Source of the DNA: Kaistia dalseonensis
GTDB lineage: Bacteria > Pseudomonadota > Alphaproteobacteria > Rhizobiales > Kaistiaceae
DNA length: 64,000 nt
Assembly (NCBI RefSeq): GCF_030814715.1
Contig: NZ_JAUSVO010000007.1
Span: 270,525 to 334,524 of the forward strand
Direction: 5' to 3'
Below the pieces are notes generated by a model. The model searched no databases, had not been told where the DNA came from, and saw nothing but the letters and a program-made list of their open reading frames with translations. The translations under genes and the position numbers were made by a program. Below are positions 25,347-34,688 of this stretch, piece by piece (within the stretch, counting starts at the first letter, position 1; each line of letters starts with the position of its first letter).

Positions 25347-26483
25347 TCAGCCATAGACCGCGGCGCGGATCGCATCCGGATAGGCGCCGTTGACGCCGGC
25401 GACTGCCGTATTCGAGAAGCCGACGACCGAGAGCTTGCGCGCCGGATCGACGAACCAGGAATGGCCATAGACGCCGCCCCATTGCCAGCTTCCCGGCGAA
25501 AAGGGCGACTGGCTGGCGGCCGGGTCGATCGTGATCGACCAGCCGAGGCTGAACCCGCGCCCCGGCACGCCGGTATCGAAGGTGCCGATCGCGTTTTCCG
25601 ACAGGAGCTTCACACCGGAAAGCGAGACGATCGGGGCGCCACCCTTTCGGATCGTTTCGAGGAAGCGAAGGAAGTCGGGTGCGCTGCCCGCCATGCCGGC
25701 GCCGCCCGAGGGGAATGAGGTCGGGTCGAACAGGCGGCCCGGCGAGAAGATCAGCGCACCGTCCTTGCCCTCGACGCGCTGCGGCTCCGTCATCGGCGTC
25801 GGCCGTGGCTTGCCATCGGCATAGGCTGTAGCGAGGCGATCGAGCGCGGTCACCGAAAAGGCGGTATCGGCGAGGCCGAGCGGCCGCGTCACCTGTTCCG
25901 CGACGATATCGGGCAGGGTCTTGCCGATCGCCTGCTCGAGCAGGCCGCCGAGCACGTCGATCGCCACCGAATAGCGCCAGGATGTGCCCGGCGCGAACAT
26001 CAGTGGCACGGCAGCGATCTTCTCCAGGTTCTCGGCCATGCCCCGTCCCGGCATGCTCAGGCCCTCGGAGATATCGGCGCCGGCGTCATAGCCGTATTGC
26101 AGGCCGCTGGTGTGGGAAAGCAGATGGCGGATCGTGATGACCGGCTCGGTGCCGTCGATCAGGCGTGGGCGGAACTGCGGCAGATATTTCGTGACCGGGT
26201 CGTCGAGCGCGATCTTTCCGGCGTCGACGAGCGCAAGCGTCGCCACGGCGACCATCGGCTTGGTGACAGAGGCGAGGCGGAAGATGGTGTCCTCGGTGAC
26301 CAGCCTGCCGGCCTCCCGATCGGCATGGCCAGCGGCGCGGCGATAGACGATCTCGCCATTCTCCGCCACCATCACCACCGTTCCGACGATGCGTTCCTCG
26401 GCGATTGCCGCGTCGATGACGGCATCCAGCCGGGCGGCGCGCGCGTCCTGTTCGGCGAAGGGGATTGTCGAGGCGGCAGTCAT
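25347..26483 (-). CDS. Serine hydrolase of the beta-lactamase (class C/EstB) family
   Basis: 378 residues, no signal peptide, so probably cytoplasmic. The nucleophile motif SVTK (S-x-x-K, near residue 72) and the Tyr of the YSV motif (near 170) are visible, and GHSW near the C-terminus takes the place of the KTG/HxG box. These enzymes are esterases or peptidases more often than true beta-lactamases; the substrate is unknown. The gene is alone between the DUF1214 gene and the DUF900 lipoprotein, all on the minus strand but with spacing that suggests separate control. Confidence 0.88.
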   Translation of the reverse strand: MTAASTIPFAEQDARAARLDAVIDAAIAEERIVGTVVMVAENGEIVYRRAAGHADREAGRLVTEDTIFRLASVTKPMVAVATLALVDAGKIALDDPVTKYLPQFRPRLIDGTEPVITIRHLLSHTSGLQYGYDAGADISEGLSMPGRGMAENLEKIAAVPLMFAPGTSWRYSVAIDVLGGLLEQAIGKTLPDIVAEQVTRPLGLADTAFSVTALDRLATAYADGKPRPTPMTEPQRVEGKDGALIFSPGRLFDPTSFPSGGAGMAGSAPDFLRFLETIRKGGAPIVSLSGVKLLSENAIGTFDTGVPGRGFSLGWSITIDPAASQSPFSPGSWQWGGVYGHSWFVDPARKLSVVGFSNTAVAGVNGAYPDAIRAAVYG

Positions 26484-26646
26484 GGAGATCGCTCCGGAGG
26501 ATGTGTCGGACTGGGCTGCATGGTTAGCAAGTCGGAAGGGCGGGTGCCACGAATTTGATAAGGCGGGGCATGTTGGCGCGCCGACAAGTCCGGCTGTGCC
26601 ATGACGTCCTCCGAAACGCAGATTGGTGCGTCGGTCCGCCGCCGGC

Positions 26647-27969
26647 CTAGTTGGCCGGAGGCGTGGCCGCTACCTGCGCACCGTTTGGCTTTCCGATCAC
26701 GCGCCAGAAGGGGCGGTGAATCTCGACCACGGGGCGGCGCGGGTCGCCCGTCTTCAGGCGGTCGCGGATCAACGCGACCAGATCGTCACGCACGGCCGGA
26801 TTCGACAGGAAATAGCTGTGTCCGATCAGGCCCGCATGTCCGTCGAACTCGATGAAGTCGATGAATTCGGCGAGCTGCGCGCTGTTCGCCTGCGCGAAGG
26901 GCTTGTTCAGGGCCATTTTCGGCAGGCTGATCTGTCCGAGGCGAGCGGTACTGCCGAAGAGTCGCCGCGATATGCCGAGCGCGCGATCCTTGGGCGAGGA
27001 ATAGACCGTGAGGTGGAAGAAGCCTTGCGGCAGCACCTCCGACGGGCGAGCCGTCAGGCCATAGGGCAGATCGGGGTCCGACCCCAGGCCGAACATCTTC
27101 GTCGTCGCGACGTCGAGGTCGATGTCGGCCGCAAACAGCACGACATTGTTGACCTTGTATTTCTCGGAGAGCGAGGAGCGGGTGATATAGGCTTCGATGC
27201 CGAGCTGCTGCAGCGCGGAAGCGAGCACATCGGCCCCACGGCTATGCGCGATGAAGTGCACGCGCTCGACACCGGGCGTCTCGGTGATGATGCGGATCGC
27301 CTTCTTCATGTCGGCAACGGCGAACTCGCCGGATTCACGGTCGACATTATAGCCCATGAAGGCACCGCCAGAGCCGCCGGCCGGCCATGTCAGAGCGACG
27401 CAGACGAATTCATTGTCGAGCGAGTTGCAGATACTGCCCGTTTTCTCGACCGCATCGTCGAATTCATTGGCGTAGCCGTGGATGAAGAAGACGACCTCCT
27501 TCCGCGGCACCTTTTTCAGCATGCGCGAGACTTCGCCGCGAAGCCCGGCCGCAGCACGCTCATGCGCAGCCACGGCAGCGGCCGTGCGCTGCACGCCATC
27601 GCCGACGACCTGCATCGGATAGGGGCTCGCCGGGAACTGCCCGAGCTCCGTCACCTTTTCGATCGCGATGTCCTCGGACACCTTGTGGCCGGTCCCCTTG
27701 ACGTCGAGGGCGACGGTGCCGAAGCTCATCGCCTTCGAACGTTTGGCGCTGTAGGTGAGCGATCCGTCCGGTTTCGTCTCCGGCGCGCGGTCGGTGACAT
27801 AGATGATGTTGATCGTCTCGGCCGCCAACTTTGCAGCGGCGGCGGCCGAGTTGGCTTCGGCTGGAGCGTCGCGCAATGCGCCGCTCGTGGAGCAGGCGGC
27901 AAGGATCGCCAGGCAAACAAGGCTTGCCGCGAGCCCGATCAGGGACCGACGTCTGGATCCGTGTGTCAT
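26647..27969 (-). CDS. DUF900 alpha/beta-hydrolase lipoprotein
   Basis: 440 residues. The N-terminus has a lipobox (LAILAAC, Cys near residue 26), so it is a likely lipoprotein. The DUF900 domain follows with IIYVTDRAPE, VVFFIHGYANEFDDAVEK (oxyanion region), ALTWPAGG, and the nucleophile in HFIAHSRGADVLASAL. Function is unknown; relatives are esterase-like. ATG at 27969 (MTHGSRRRS) fits the signal peptide; a longer open frame to 28110 looks non-coding. There is no good ribosome site at either start. Confidence 0.85.
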   Translation of the reverse strand: MTHGSRRRSLIGLAASLVCLAILAACSTSGALRDAPAEANSAAAAAKLAAETINIIYVTDRAPETKPDGSLTYSAKRSKAMSFGTVALDVKGTGHKVSEDIAIEKVTELGQFPASPYPMQVVGDGVQRTAAAVAAHERAAAGLRGEVSRMLKKVPRKEVVFFIHGYANEFDDAVEKTGSICNSLDNEFVCVALTWPAGGSGGAFMGYNVDRESGEFAVADMKKAIRIITETPGVERVHFIAHSRGADVLASALQQLGIEAYITRSSLSEKYKVNNVVLFAADIDLDVATTKMFGLGSDPDLPYGLTARPSEVLPQGFFHLTVYSSPKDRALGISRRLFGSTARLGQISLPKMALNKPFAQANSAQLAEFIDFIEFDGHAGLIGHSYFLSNPAVRDDLVALIRDRLKTGDPRRPVVEIHRPFWRVIGKPNGAQVAATPPAN

Positions 27970-28173
27970 GCTGAACCGAATAGCCCCCCGTCCGGCGGGA
28001 GCCGATCGAAACCGGCCTAGACGACCCATTTCAGCCCCCACGCCAAAGTGCACGTCCGCCTGCCCGAAACAATAGAGCAGGTGGCCCGGCGGGCCGGGAA
28101 TCGTCTCCATCTGTTCCGGAGATGCGTTTGGCGTTACCCGACGATGAATGGCGTGGCGGCAAACGGGCGTCCG

Positions 28174-30414
28174 TTAGCCGCCGCTCGTATCCGAGGGCTC
28201 AAGGGCGACGGTCTTGAGCGGCTTCAGCGGCGGGGCTTCGTCGAACAGCTTTTCCAGCGCGATCAGTTGCGCCGTCGTCTTCGATGAAAGCGACAGCGGG
28301 GCAGTGCCGCCATCGGCGGACGCGATGGCCGGTGCCGGGCGTTCGCCATCCGAGGGGCTGCCTTCGAGGCCCGGGATCGGCTTCAGCTCGATGCCGCTAT
28401 GGGCGTAGGTCATCACCCGGTTCCAGGTCTGCGCCGGCAGCGAGCCGCCGGTCATCTGGTTGGTGGAGGTGAAGTCGTCATTGCCGAACCAGACGCCACC
28501 GACGAAATTGCCGGTGAAGCCCATGAACCACGCATCGCGGTAGGCGTTCGTCGTGCCGGTCTTGCCGGCGGTCTTGATGCCCTGCAATTTCGCGGCCCGG
28601 CCGGTGCCGCGCTCAGGGACCTGGCTCAGCATGTAGTTCATCATGCCGATCGTCTTCTCGTCGAGCACGCGTTCGGGCGGGCCGACATCGCGCTTGCGAT
28701 CGAAGATCGTCTCGCCTTCGCTATTGATGATCTGCGTGAAGGCATAGGGTTTGGCGCGGAAGCCGCCATTGGCGAAGACGGAATAGGCGCCCGTCATGTC
28801 GACGACCGTCACCTCGGTCGCGCCCAGCGGCAGCGATTTCGAGTTCACGATATTGGTCGTGATGCCCATCTTGTGCGCCAGCGCGATGATGTTCTCGCGG
28901 CCGACCGCACCGGCGAGCCGGACTGCGACGGTGTTCAGCGAATGGATCAGCGCCGTGGTGAGCTGGATATTGCCCATATAGCGGCCGCCGTAATTCTTCG
29001 GCGACCAGTTGCCGATCGAGATCGGCGCATCCTTGACGATGCTCTCGGGCGTGTAGCCCTTGAGCACGGCAGCCGTGTAGACGAAGGGCTTGAATGACGA
29101 GCCCGGCTGGCGGAGCGCCCCGGTCGCGCGGTTGAACTGGCTTTCGCCATAATCGCGCCCGCCCACCATGGCGCGCACGGCGCCGTCGGGTTCGGCGATG
29201 ACCATGGCCGCCTGCGTGACGCGATAGCGCTCGCCGGATTCGCGCAGTGCGTTCTCGATCGCGTCGTCGGCGACGTTTTCGAGGTTCATGTCGACGGTGG
29301 AACGCACGACGAGGCTGCGATTGCCGTCGGGAACCTGCTTCTTCACCTCCTCGAACGCCCAATCGAGGAAATAGTCCGGCGAGGTGTCGCTGGCGATGCG
29401 CACGACGTCGGCGGGCTTGCGCCGCGCGCCGAGCACCTGGCCCTCGGTCATGAAGCCCGCCTGGACCATGTTGGTCAGCACTTCATTGGCGCGGGCACGC
29501 GCCGCCGGCAGGTTGATATGCGGCGCATATTTCGTCGGTGCCTTGTAGAGCCCGGCGAGCATGGCGGATTCGGCGAGGTTCAGGTCGGTGACCTTCTTGC
29601 CGAAATAGAACTCGGATGCCGCAGCGGCGCCGAAATTGCCACCGCCCATATAGGCGCGGTCGAGATAGAGCTGCAGGATATCGTGCTTGGAGAGGTTGCT
29701 CTCCAGCCACATGGCGAGGAAGGCTTCCTTGATCTTGCGGTCGATCGTCCGCTCGTTCGAGAGAAAGAGGTTCTTCGCGAGCTGCTGCGTGATCGACGAG
29801 CCGCCCTGGACCACCGCATTGGAGCGCAGGTTCTCGAACAGGGCGCGGAACGTGCCGAACACGTCGATGCCGAAATGCGTGTAGAAGCGCCGGTCCTCGG
29901 TCGCGAGCGTCGCCTTGATCAGGCTGTCGGGCATGTCCTCGAGCGGCACGGCGTCGGAATGGCGCACGCCGCGCTTGCCGATCTCGGTGCCGTTGCGGTC
30001 GAGGAAGGTGACGGAATAGTCGGACTGCGCCAGCCAATCCTGCCTGGTCGCTTCGAAGGCGGGCAGGGCGAGCGCGAGCATCAGCACGCCGGCGCCGGCG
30101 CCGACCGTCAACCCGTCACCAATGATCTCGATCGGCGCCCGGCGAAGGCCAGTGACGCGGAAGCGCCGCGTGAAGCGCGACAGCGCCTCGGTCGCCTCGA
30201 CCAGTGCCGTCCAGATGTTGAAGAGCGCGCTATCGATATAGGCATCGATCTCGATCAGGCGGATCTTGCGCGGCTCCGCTGGTGGTTCGGGCGACTTCTC
30301 GATCCGCGCCGTCGTCGTGTCCCCGGTACCATCCTGGCGACGAAACGGCCAGCGCGCGGCGATCCGCGATTGCTGCGCGGCCAGCCAATCCCAAACCCGG
30401 TCGAGACGCGTCAT
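28174..30414 (-). CDS. Class A penicillin-binding protein (PBP1A-type transglycosylase/transpeptidase)
   Basis: 746 residues. It polymerises and cross-links peptidoglycan. A ~100-residue cytoplasmic N-terminus precedes one membrane segment (VGAGAGVLMLALALPAF). The GT51 domain shows ATEDRRFYTHFGID with the catalytic Glu, GGSSITQQLAKNLFLS, and RKIKEAFLAMWLE. The transpeptidase domain has QPGSSFKPFVY (S-x-x-K with the nucleophile), SLNTVAVRLA (S-x-N) and KTAGKTGTTNAYRDAWF (K-T-G). The long charged N-terminal region is more than in PBP1A of enteric bacteria. ATG at 30414 was chosen over 30429. Divergent from the YcgN-like gene. Confidence 0.92.
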   Translation of the reverse strand: MTRLDRVWDWLAAQQSRIAARWPFRRQDGTGDTTTARIEKSPEPPAEPRKIRLIEIDAYIDSALFNIWTALVEATEALSRFTRRFRVTGLRRAPIEIIGDGLTVGAGAGVLMLALALPAFEATRQDWLAQSDYSVTFLDRNGTEIGKRGVRHSDAVPLEDMPDSLIKATLATEDRRFYTHFGIDVFGTFRALFENLRSNAVVQGGSSITQQLAKNLFLSNERTIDRKIKEAFLAMWLESNLSKHDILQLYLDRAYMGGGNFGAAAASEFYFGKKVTDLNLAESAMLAGLYKAPTKYAPHINLPAARARANEVLTNMVQAGFMTEGQVLGARRKPADVVRIASDTSPDYFLDWAFEEVKKQVPDGNRSLVVRSTVDMNLENVADDAIENALRESGERYRVTQAAMVIAEPDGAVRAMVGGRDYGESQFNRATGALRQPGSSFKPFVYTAAVLKGYTPESIVKDAPISIGNWSPKNYGGRYMGNIQLTTALIHSLNTVAVRLAGAVGRENIIALAHKMGITTNIVNSKSLPLGATEVTVVDMTGAYSVFANGGFRAKPYAFTQIINSEGETIFDRKRDVGPPERVLDEKTIGMMNYMLSQVPERGTGRAAKLQGIKTAGKTGTTNAYRDAWFMGFTGNFVGGVWFGNDDFTSTNQMTGGSLPAQTWNRVMTYAHSGIELKPIPGLEGSPSDGERPAPAIASADGGTAPLSLSSKTTAQLIALEKLFDEAPPLKPLKTVALEPSDTSGG

Positions 30415-30514
30415 CGAGAACTGTTCCAATCAGCCGATGAAAACTGCTAGGACGAGCCCGTTTCTGGCCGATTGCCGAGGGATACGCAATCACCTTGAAG
30501 GATAAGCAATCTCG

Positions 30515-31036
30515 ATGACCGCGCAAGAAGACGACGCGCCGTCGCGCCTGACCAATGAGGCCGCCAATGCGCCCGGGTCGGCCGAGCCGTTCTGGAAGCG
30601 TCTGACGCTCGAGGAAATGAGCACGAGCGAGTGGGAATCGCTCTGCGATGGCTGCGCGCGATGCTGCCTGAACAAGCTCGAGGATTGGGACACCGGGGAG
30701 ATCGTCTGGACCGCGATCGCCTGCGAATTGCTCGACGACGACAGCTGCCGCTGCTCCGATTATCCGAACCGCCATGTGAAGGTGCCGGATTGCATTCCGC
30801 TCGATCCCGCCACGGTGCGCTCCATCACCTGGCTGCCGCCGACCTGCGGCTACCGCCTGATCGCGGAGGGCCGAGACCTTTATTGGTGGCATCCGCTGGT
30901 CTCGGGTGACCCCGAAACGGTGCACGAGGCGGGAATTTCGGTCTCCGGCCGAACGGTGAGCGAGGCCGATATTCCGGTTGAGGAATATGAGGACTTTGTC
31001 GTCATGTGGCCGGGGGAAGATCCGGGCGCCGACTGA
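30515..31036 (+). CDS. YcgN-like cysteine-cluster protein (UPF0260)
   Basis: 173 residues, cytoplasmic. It matches the YcgN/UPF0260 family, part of the CxxCxxCC zinc/iron-binding group: [60 protein letters not shown]. Many conserved cysteines probably bind a metal cluster. Function is unknown. AAGGA lies about 13 nt upstream of the ATG. Confidence 0.92.
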   Translation: MTAQEDDAPSRLTNEAANAPGSAEPFWKRLTLEEMSTSEWESLCDGCARCCLNKLEDWDTGEIVWTAIACELLDDDSCRCSDYPNRHVKVPDCIPLDPATVRSITWLPPTCGYRLIAEGRDLYWWHPLVSGDPETVHEAGISVSGRTVSEADIPVEEYEDFVVMWPGEDPGAD

Positions 31037-31051
31037 TCTGGCAGGGTGCGA

Positions 31052-31648
31052 TCAAGAAGCCTCTCCCCGCGCCGATTGGACGTCGGCCCCGCCTTTGAGC
31101 TCCGGCACGCGTGCCAACAGCATCCGGCAATAATCAGGCGTCAGCTCGCCATGGCCGAAGAGCACATGGTACATGATGGGCCCGATGACACGGTCTACCA
31201 GGTCATCGACATCGAATGGCACTTCGCCTCGATGCGCGGCTCGGTCGGCGATCATCTGTAGTTGCTCATAGGTGAAGTTCGCGCACTGGCAAGCATTGCC
31301 TTCCGATATGTTGATCAGCACGTCGCGCAACATCGCGCGGCCCACTGCCGACGACATCTCCTCCATATATTGGACAACCCAGGCCTCCAGATCGCCGGCT
31401 GTCGACCCCGTGTCGAGCGGTTCGGCGACTGGGCGCAGGCGTTCCACGGCGACGTCGCCCAGGAGCTCGGAAAGGTCGCCCCAGCGCCTGTAGATCGTCG
31501 ATGGCGTCACGCCGGCGCGCGCCGCAATCAGCGGAACGGTCAACTCGGCGCGATCAATTTCGGCTGACAACTCCCTGACGGCGTCATGCACCGCTGCCTG
31601 GATCCGCGCGCTGCGGCCGCCGACGCGTATCCGTTCCTTGACCGCCAT
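31052..31648 (-). CDS. TetR family transcriptional repressor
   Basis: 198 residues. The helix-turn-helix is ELTVPLIAARAGVTPSTIYR, RWGDLSELLGDV; the C-terminal ligand domain (residues ~75-190) is less conserved. The ATG at 31648 has GGGAGA 6 nt upstream; that site would touch the start at 31654. The gene is divergent from an MFS transporter, and the shared intergenic region holds a perfect palindrome (31709-31735), so it most likely represses the exporter and itself. Confidence 0.88.
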   Translation of the reverse strand: MAVKERIRVGGRSARIQAAVHDAVRELSAEIDRAELTVPLIAARAGVTPSTIYRRWGDLSELLGDVAVERLRPVAEPLDTGSTAGDLEAWVVQYMEEMSSAVGRAMLRDVLINISEGNACQCANFTYEQLQMIADRAAHRGEVPFDVDDLVDRVIGPIMYHVLFGHGELTPDYCRMLLARVPELKGGADVQSARGEAS

Positions 31649-31708
31649 ATCCATTCTCCCATCCGCCCAGGCATCTCGATCCGGGATCTGTCCCGGACCG
31701 TCAATGCG

Positions 31709-31735
31709 CCTTAACGCAAAGAATTTGCGTTAAGG
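31709..31735. promoter_or_regulatory. Operator palindrome of the TetR regulator (candidate)
   Basis: CCTTAACGCAAA and TTTGCGTTAAGG are perfect 12-bp inverted arms around GAA. The element sits between the divergent TetR and MFS genes. Further half-sites CCTTAACGC occur at 31754-31762 and 33018-33026. Confidence 0.8.
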
Positions 31736-31753
31736 CCAAGCTCGTCCTATATG

Positions 31754-31762
31754 CCTTAACGC
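31754..31762. promoter_or_regulatory. Additional CCTTAACGC half-site before the MFS gene
   Basis: A third copy of the 9-mer from the palindrome at 31709-31735 lies 27 nt before the MFS start codon, overlapping the likely promoter/leader. It supports repressor binding here. Confidence 0.55.
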
Positions 31763-31789
31763 TATATGGTTAGCTTTAAGGGAATCGCC

Positions 31790-33007
31790 ATGTCGATGTC
31801 CATTGCCGGTGCGCTGAGTTCCAGCCAGCGCCGTACACTTTCGCCACGTGCCATGACGATTTTCGGAATTGTCGCGGCCGTCATCTTCTCCGCGAGCGGT
31901 GCCGCCCCGACGCCGGTTTACCGGCTCTATCAGGAGAGCCTCGGCCTGACGCCGTTCTGGCTAACATCGATCTTCGCGGTCTATGCCTTCAGCCTGCTGG
32001 CCGCGCTGCTGACCGTCGGTTCGTTGTCGGACTATGTCGGCCGTCGTCCGGTCATCTTCGCGGCGCTGATCGTCAATGCCATCGCAATGGTGCTGTTCAT
32101 CGAGGCGCATTCGGCCGGTCTCCTGATCCTGGCCCGCGCAGTACAGGGCTTTGCGAGCGGCGCCGCGACGACCGCCCTCGGCGCCGCGATCCTCGATACA
32201 GCACGCAGGCGAGGGCCGCTGTTCAATAGCCTGACGGCGTTCGCCGGGTTGACGCTTGGCTCGCTCGGATCCGGCGCCCTTGTCGCGTTTGCGCCATTGC
32301 CGACCCAACTCGTCTATATCGTTCTGCTGGTCGCATCGGTCGTGCTGGCCTTGACCGTCCTGCCAATGCCCGAGACGGCGCTCGGAAAGTCGGGTGCGTT
32401 CGCCTCGTTGAGGCCCGATGTGAGGGTGCCGCCGCAGGCGCTGCGGACGTTGATACGCATTACCCCGGTGAACATTGCGGCCTGGGCGCTCGGTGGCTTC
32501 TATTTCTCGCTCATGCCGTCTCTGGTGCGCGCAGCTACGGGGTTGGGATCGCCCTTTGTCGGCGGCGCGGTGATCGCCACTATGACGATGACGGCGGCCG
32601 TCGCGGTATTCCTGCTGCGCGAGCGCCGGGCAGCTCTGCTGCTCACCATCGGCACGACGGGGCTTGTGTCGGGCATTGCGATCACCCTGGCCGGGGTCTT
32701 TTTTCAGCTGGCTGGATTGATGATGATGGGCGCACTGGTGGCAGGACTTGGATTCGGCTCGGCCTTTTCCGGCACATTCAGGACCTTGCTGCCGCTGGCG
32801 GCCGCGGGCGAACGGGCAGGCCTTCTCGCCGCCTATTATGTCCAGAGCTATCTCGCCTTTGCAGTGCCGGCGATCCTGATCGGCTTGGCGGCGCCCGCAC
32901 TTGGCCTGACCCATGCGACCTATCTCTATGGCGCCGTACTCATTGCTCTCGCGGCGGTATCGTTCTTCCTGCGCCATGAACTCGCCGAGGCGAACACGAA
33001 GCCGTGA
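31790..33007 (+). CDS. MFS transporter (drug-efflux type)
   Basis: 405 residues, 12 predicted membrane segments. The loop-2 signature SLSDYVGRRPVIF (G-x-x-x-D/x-x-G-R-R type) lies near residue 75; PTPVYRLYQESLGLTPFW near the N-terminus is typical of this subfamily of multidrug MFS exporters. ATG at 31790 (MSMSIAG) has AAGGGA 6 nt upstream; the open frame starts 24 nt earlier without a good site. Divergent from the TetR gene; likely induced by a TetR ligand that it exports. Confidence 0.9.
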   Translation: MSMSIAGALSSSQRRTLSPRAMTIFGIVAAVIFSASGAAPTPVYRLYQESLGLTPFWLTSIFAVYAFSLLAALLTVGSLSDYVGRRPVIFAALIVNAIAMVLFIEAHSAGLLILARAVQGFASGAATTALGAAILDTARRRGPLFNSLTAFAGLTLGSLGSGALVAFAPLPTQLVYIVLLVASVVLALTVLPMPETALGKSGAFASLRPDVRVPPQALRTLIRITPVNIAAWALGGFYFSLMPSLVRAATGLGSPFVGGAVIATMTMTAAVAVFLLRERRAALLLTIGTTGLVSGIAITLAGVFFQLAGLMMMGALVAGLGFGSAFSGTFRTLLPLAAAGERAGLLAAYYVQSYLAFAVPAILIGLAAPALGLTHATYLYGAVLIALAAVSFFLRHELAEANTKP

Positions 33008-33017
33008 ACATCTCGGC

Positions 33018-33026
33018 CCTTAACGC
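33018..33026. promoter_or_regulatory. CCTTAACGC site before the aldo/keto reductase gene
   Basis: A fourth copy of the 9-mer, 11 nt after the MFS stop and ~137 nt before the reductase start. A single half-site is weak evidence, but its location suggests that the same TetR protein also controls the reductase. Confidence 0.45.
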
Positions 33027-33162
33027 TGTCCGGGGCGGGACCTAACTTCAGCGAGGTCGCCTGTGGCGACCCCTGCCTGCCACCCATCTTCTTGCCCGTT
33101 CAGTGCATTTCGGCCCTCGCATCGCCGATGCTGTCCGGAGCCGAGTCTCAAAGGGATCCATC

Positions 33163-34035
33163 ATGACCAATACCATTTCCGCCGCTGCATCGGGTCAGTT
33201 CACGATCGGTGGCGATCTGACCGTCAACCGTCTCGGCTTCGGCGCCATGCGCATTACAGGGCCCGGCATCTGGGACTATCCTCCCGATATCGAGGAAGCG
33301 AAGCGCACGTTGAAGCGCGTGCCGGAGCTCGGCATCGACCTGATCGACACGGCCGATAGCTACGGCCCCTATGTCAGCGAGGATCTGATCGCCGAGGTTC
33401 TTCATCCCTACGACAAGCTCGTCATCGCCACCAAGGGTGCGTTGACGCGGCATGGTCCGAACATCTGGCGCGTGGTCGGACGCCCGGAATACCTTCGCCA
33501 ATGCGTGCTCATGAGCCTGCGCCGCCTGAAGGTCGATCGGATTGATCTCTGGCAATTGCACCGGATCGATCCGGTCGTTCCGGCGAACGAACAGTTCGAC
33601 GTCATCGCGCAGATGCAGAAGGAAGGGCTGATCCGCCATGTCGGCCTCTCCGAAGTATCCGTGACGGAGATCAAGGCGGCGCAGAAGTACTTCCCGGTAT
33701 CGACGGTCCAGAACCAGTACAATCTCGTCGATCGCAAGAGCGAGGATGTGCTCGATTTTGCTGAGGCCAACAAGATCGGCTTTATCCCCTGGGCGCCGCT
33801 CGCCTCCGGCGGACTGGCCAAGCCGGGTTCGGCTCTGACGGATATCGCAGGCCGGCTCGGTGCCACGGCTGGCCAGGTCGCGCTCGCCTGGCTTCTGAAG
33901 CGCTCGCCGGTGATGCTCCCGATCCCCGGAACGGGCAGTGTCAAGCATCTGGAGGAGAACACCGCCGCCGCGGGACTCGTTCTGAGCGATGCTGATTTCG
34001 CCCTGCTCGACGAGCAGGGGCGCGCGGCCGCCTGA
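33163..34035 (+). CDS. Aldo/keto reductase
   Basis: 290 residues. A (beta/alpha)8 NADPH-dependent oxidoreductase. The catalytic tetrad positions are visible: Asp in [15 protein letters not shown] with Tyr a few residues on, Lys in LVIATKGAL, and His in [10 protein letters not shown]-terminal NADP-binding blocks include [14 protein letters not shown]. Substrates of the family are aldehydes and ketones. ATG at 33163 follows AAAGGGATCC. It lies behind the MFS gene (155-nt gap) with its own possible operator. Confidence 0.92.
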   Translation: MTNTISAAASGQFTIGGDLTVNRLGFGAMRITGPGIWDYPPDIEEAKRTLKRVPELGIDLIDTADSYGPYVSEDLIAEVLHPYDKLVIATKGALTRHGPNIWRVVGRPEYLRQCVLMSLRRLKVDRIDLWQLHRIDPVVPANEQFDVIAQMQKEGLIRHVGLSEVSVTEIKAAQKYFPVSTVQNQYNLVDRKSEDVLDFAEANKIGFIPWAPLASGGLAKPGSALTDIAGRLGATAGQVALAWLLKRSPVMLPIPGTGSVKHLEENTAAAGLVLSDADFALLDEQGRAAA

Positions 34036-34688
34036 GGCTTTGGCGAGGGGCGGGGCCTGCGCCCCGCCCAGTCCGGCATCGTGGCGCACGACATCGACAC
34101 ACGGTTCCGGGCGCCATGGATTGGCAATCCCTTGCGGCCGAGACCGCCGTGCCGCTGCGCGATCAAGAGCCGTCGATTTTTCGATCACCGAAACACGCGA
34201 AAACGTGATGCCAGCCCGGCAGCCGCATCTGCCGGCAAAAAGGCGCGGCGGGATGATCTCGATCTGATTCGTGCCCTTGGGTGATTCGGCCTCCGGTTGT
34301 GTTCGAAAGTCTCTCTCGAGCCCTCGCCAACAAGCCGTGGGCAATCTTCGGTTGTCGAATTCCGTTCACATTGGTTAACAGAACCTAACGAATTACGCTC
34401 GATTCCGTGATTTTATCGCGGTGCATCAATGCGGTATACAACCAAAAATTGTCAAGTCATGTCAATGCGATAGCATATCTCTGGGCCAGTTGTTGATACG
34501 GCCAAAAGGAGCACAGATGATATCGTTACCGAACAAACCTATGTGTGATTTAAGTCATAGTTGTTTGTGCAAATGATGTATATTGATGGGATCAGGCAAG
34601 GTAGGCAGGGGCGTATGGGTAAATCCTATTGTCCAATCGCGACGGGGCAACTGTCATGACAGGGAAAACTGCGGACGGGAGTCGTATA
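34036..34688. promoter_or_regulatory. Intergenic region before the LuxR regulator; no gene seen
   Basis: About 650 nt. The first ~340 nt keep the local GC and show no convincing frame. From about 34370 the sequence becomes AT-rich (runs such as GGTTAACAGAACC, GTATACAACCAAAAATTG, TTATTGAG), which suits a MucR/H-NS-type silenced promoter. Probably the long regulated promoter of the LuxR gene. Confidence 0.5.
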
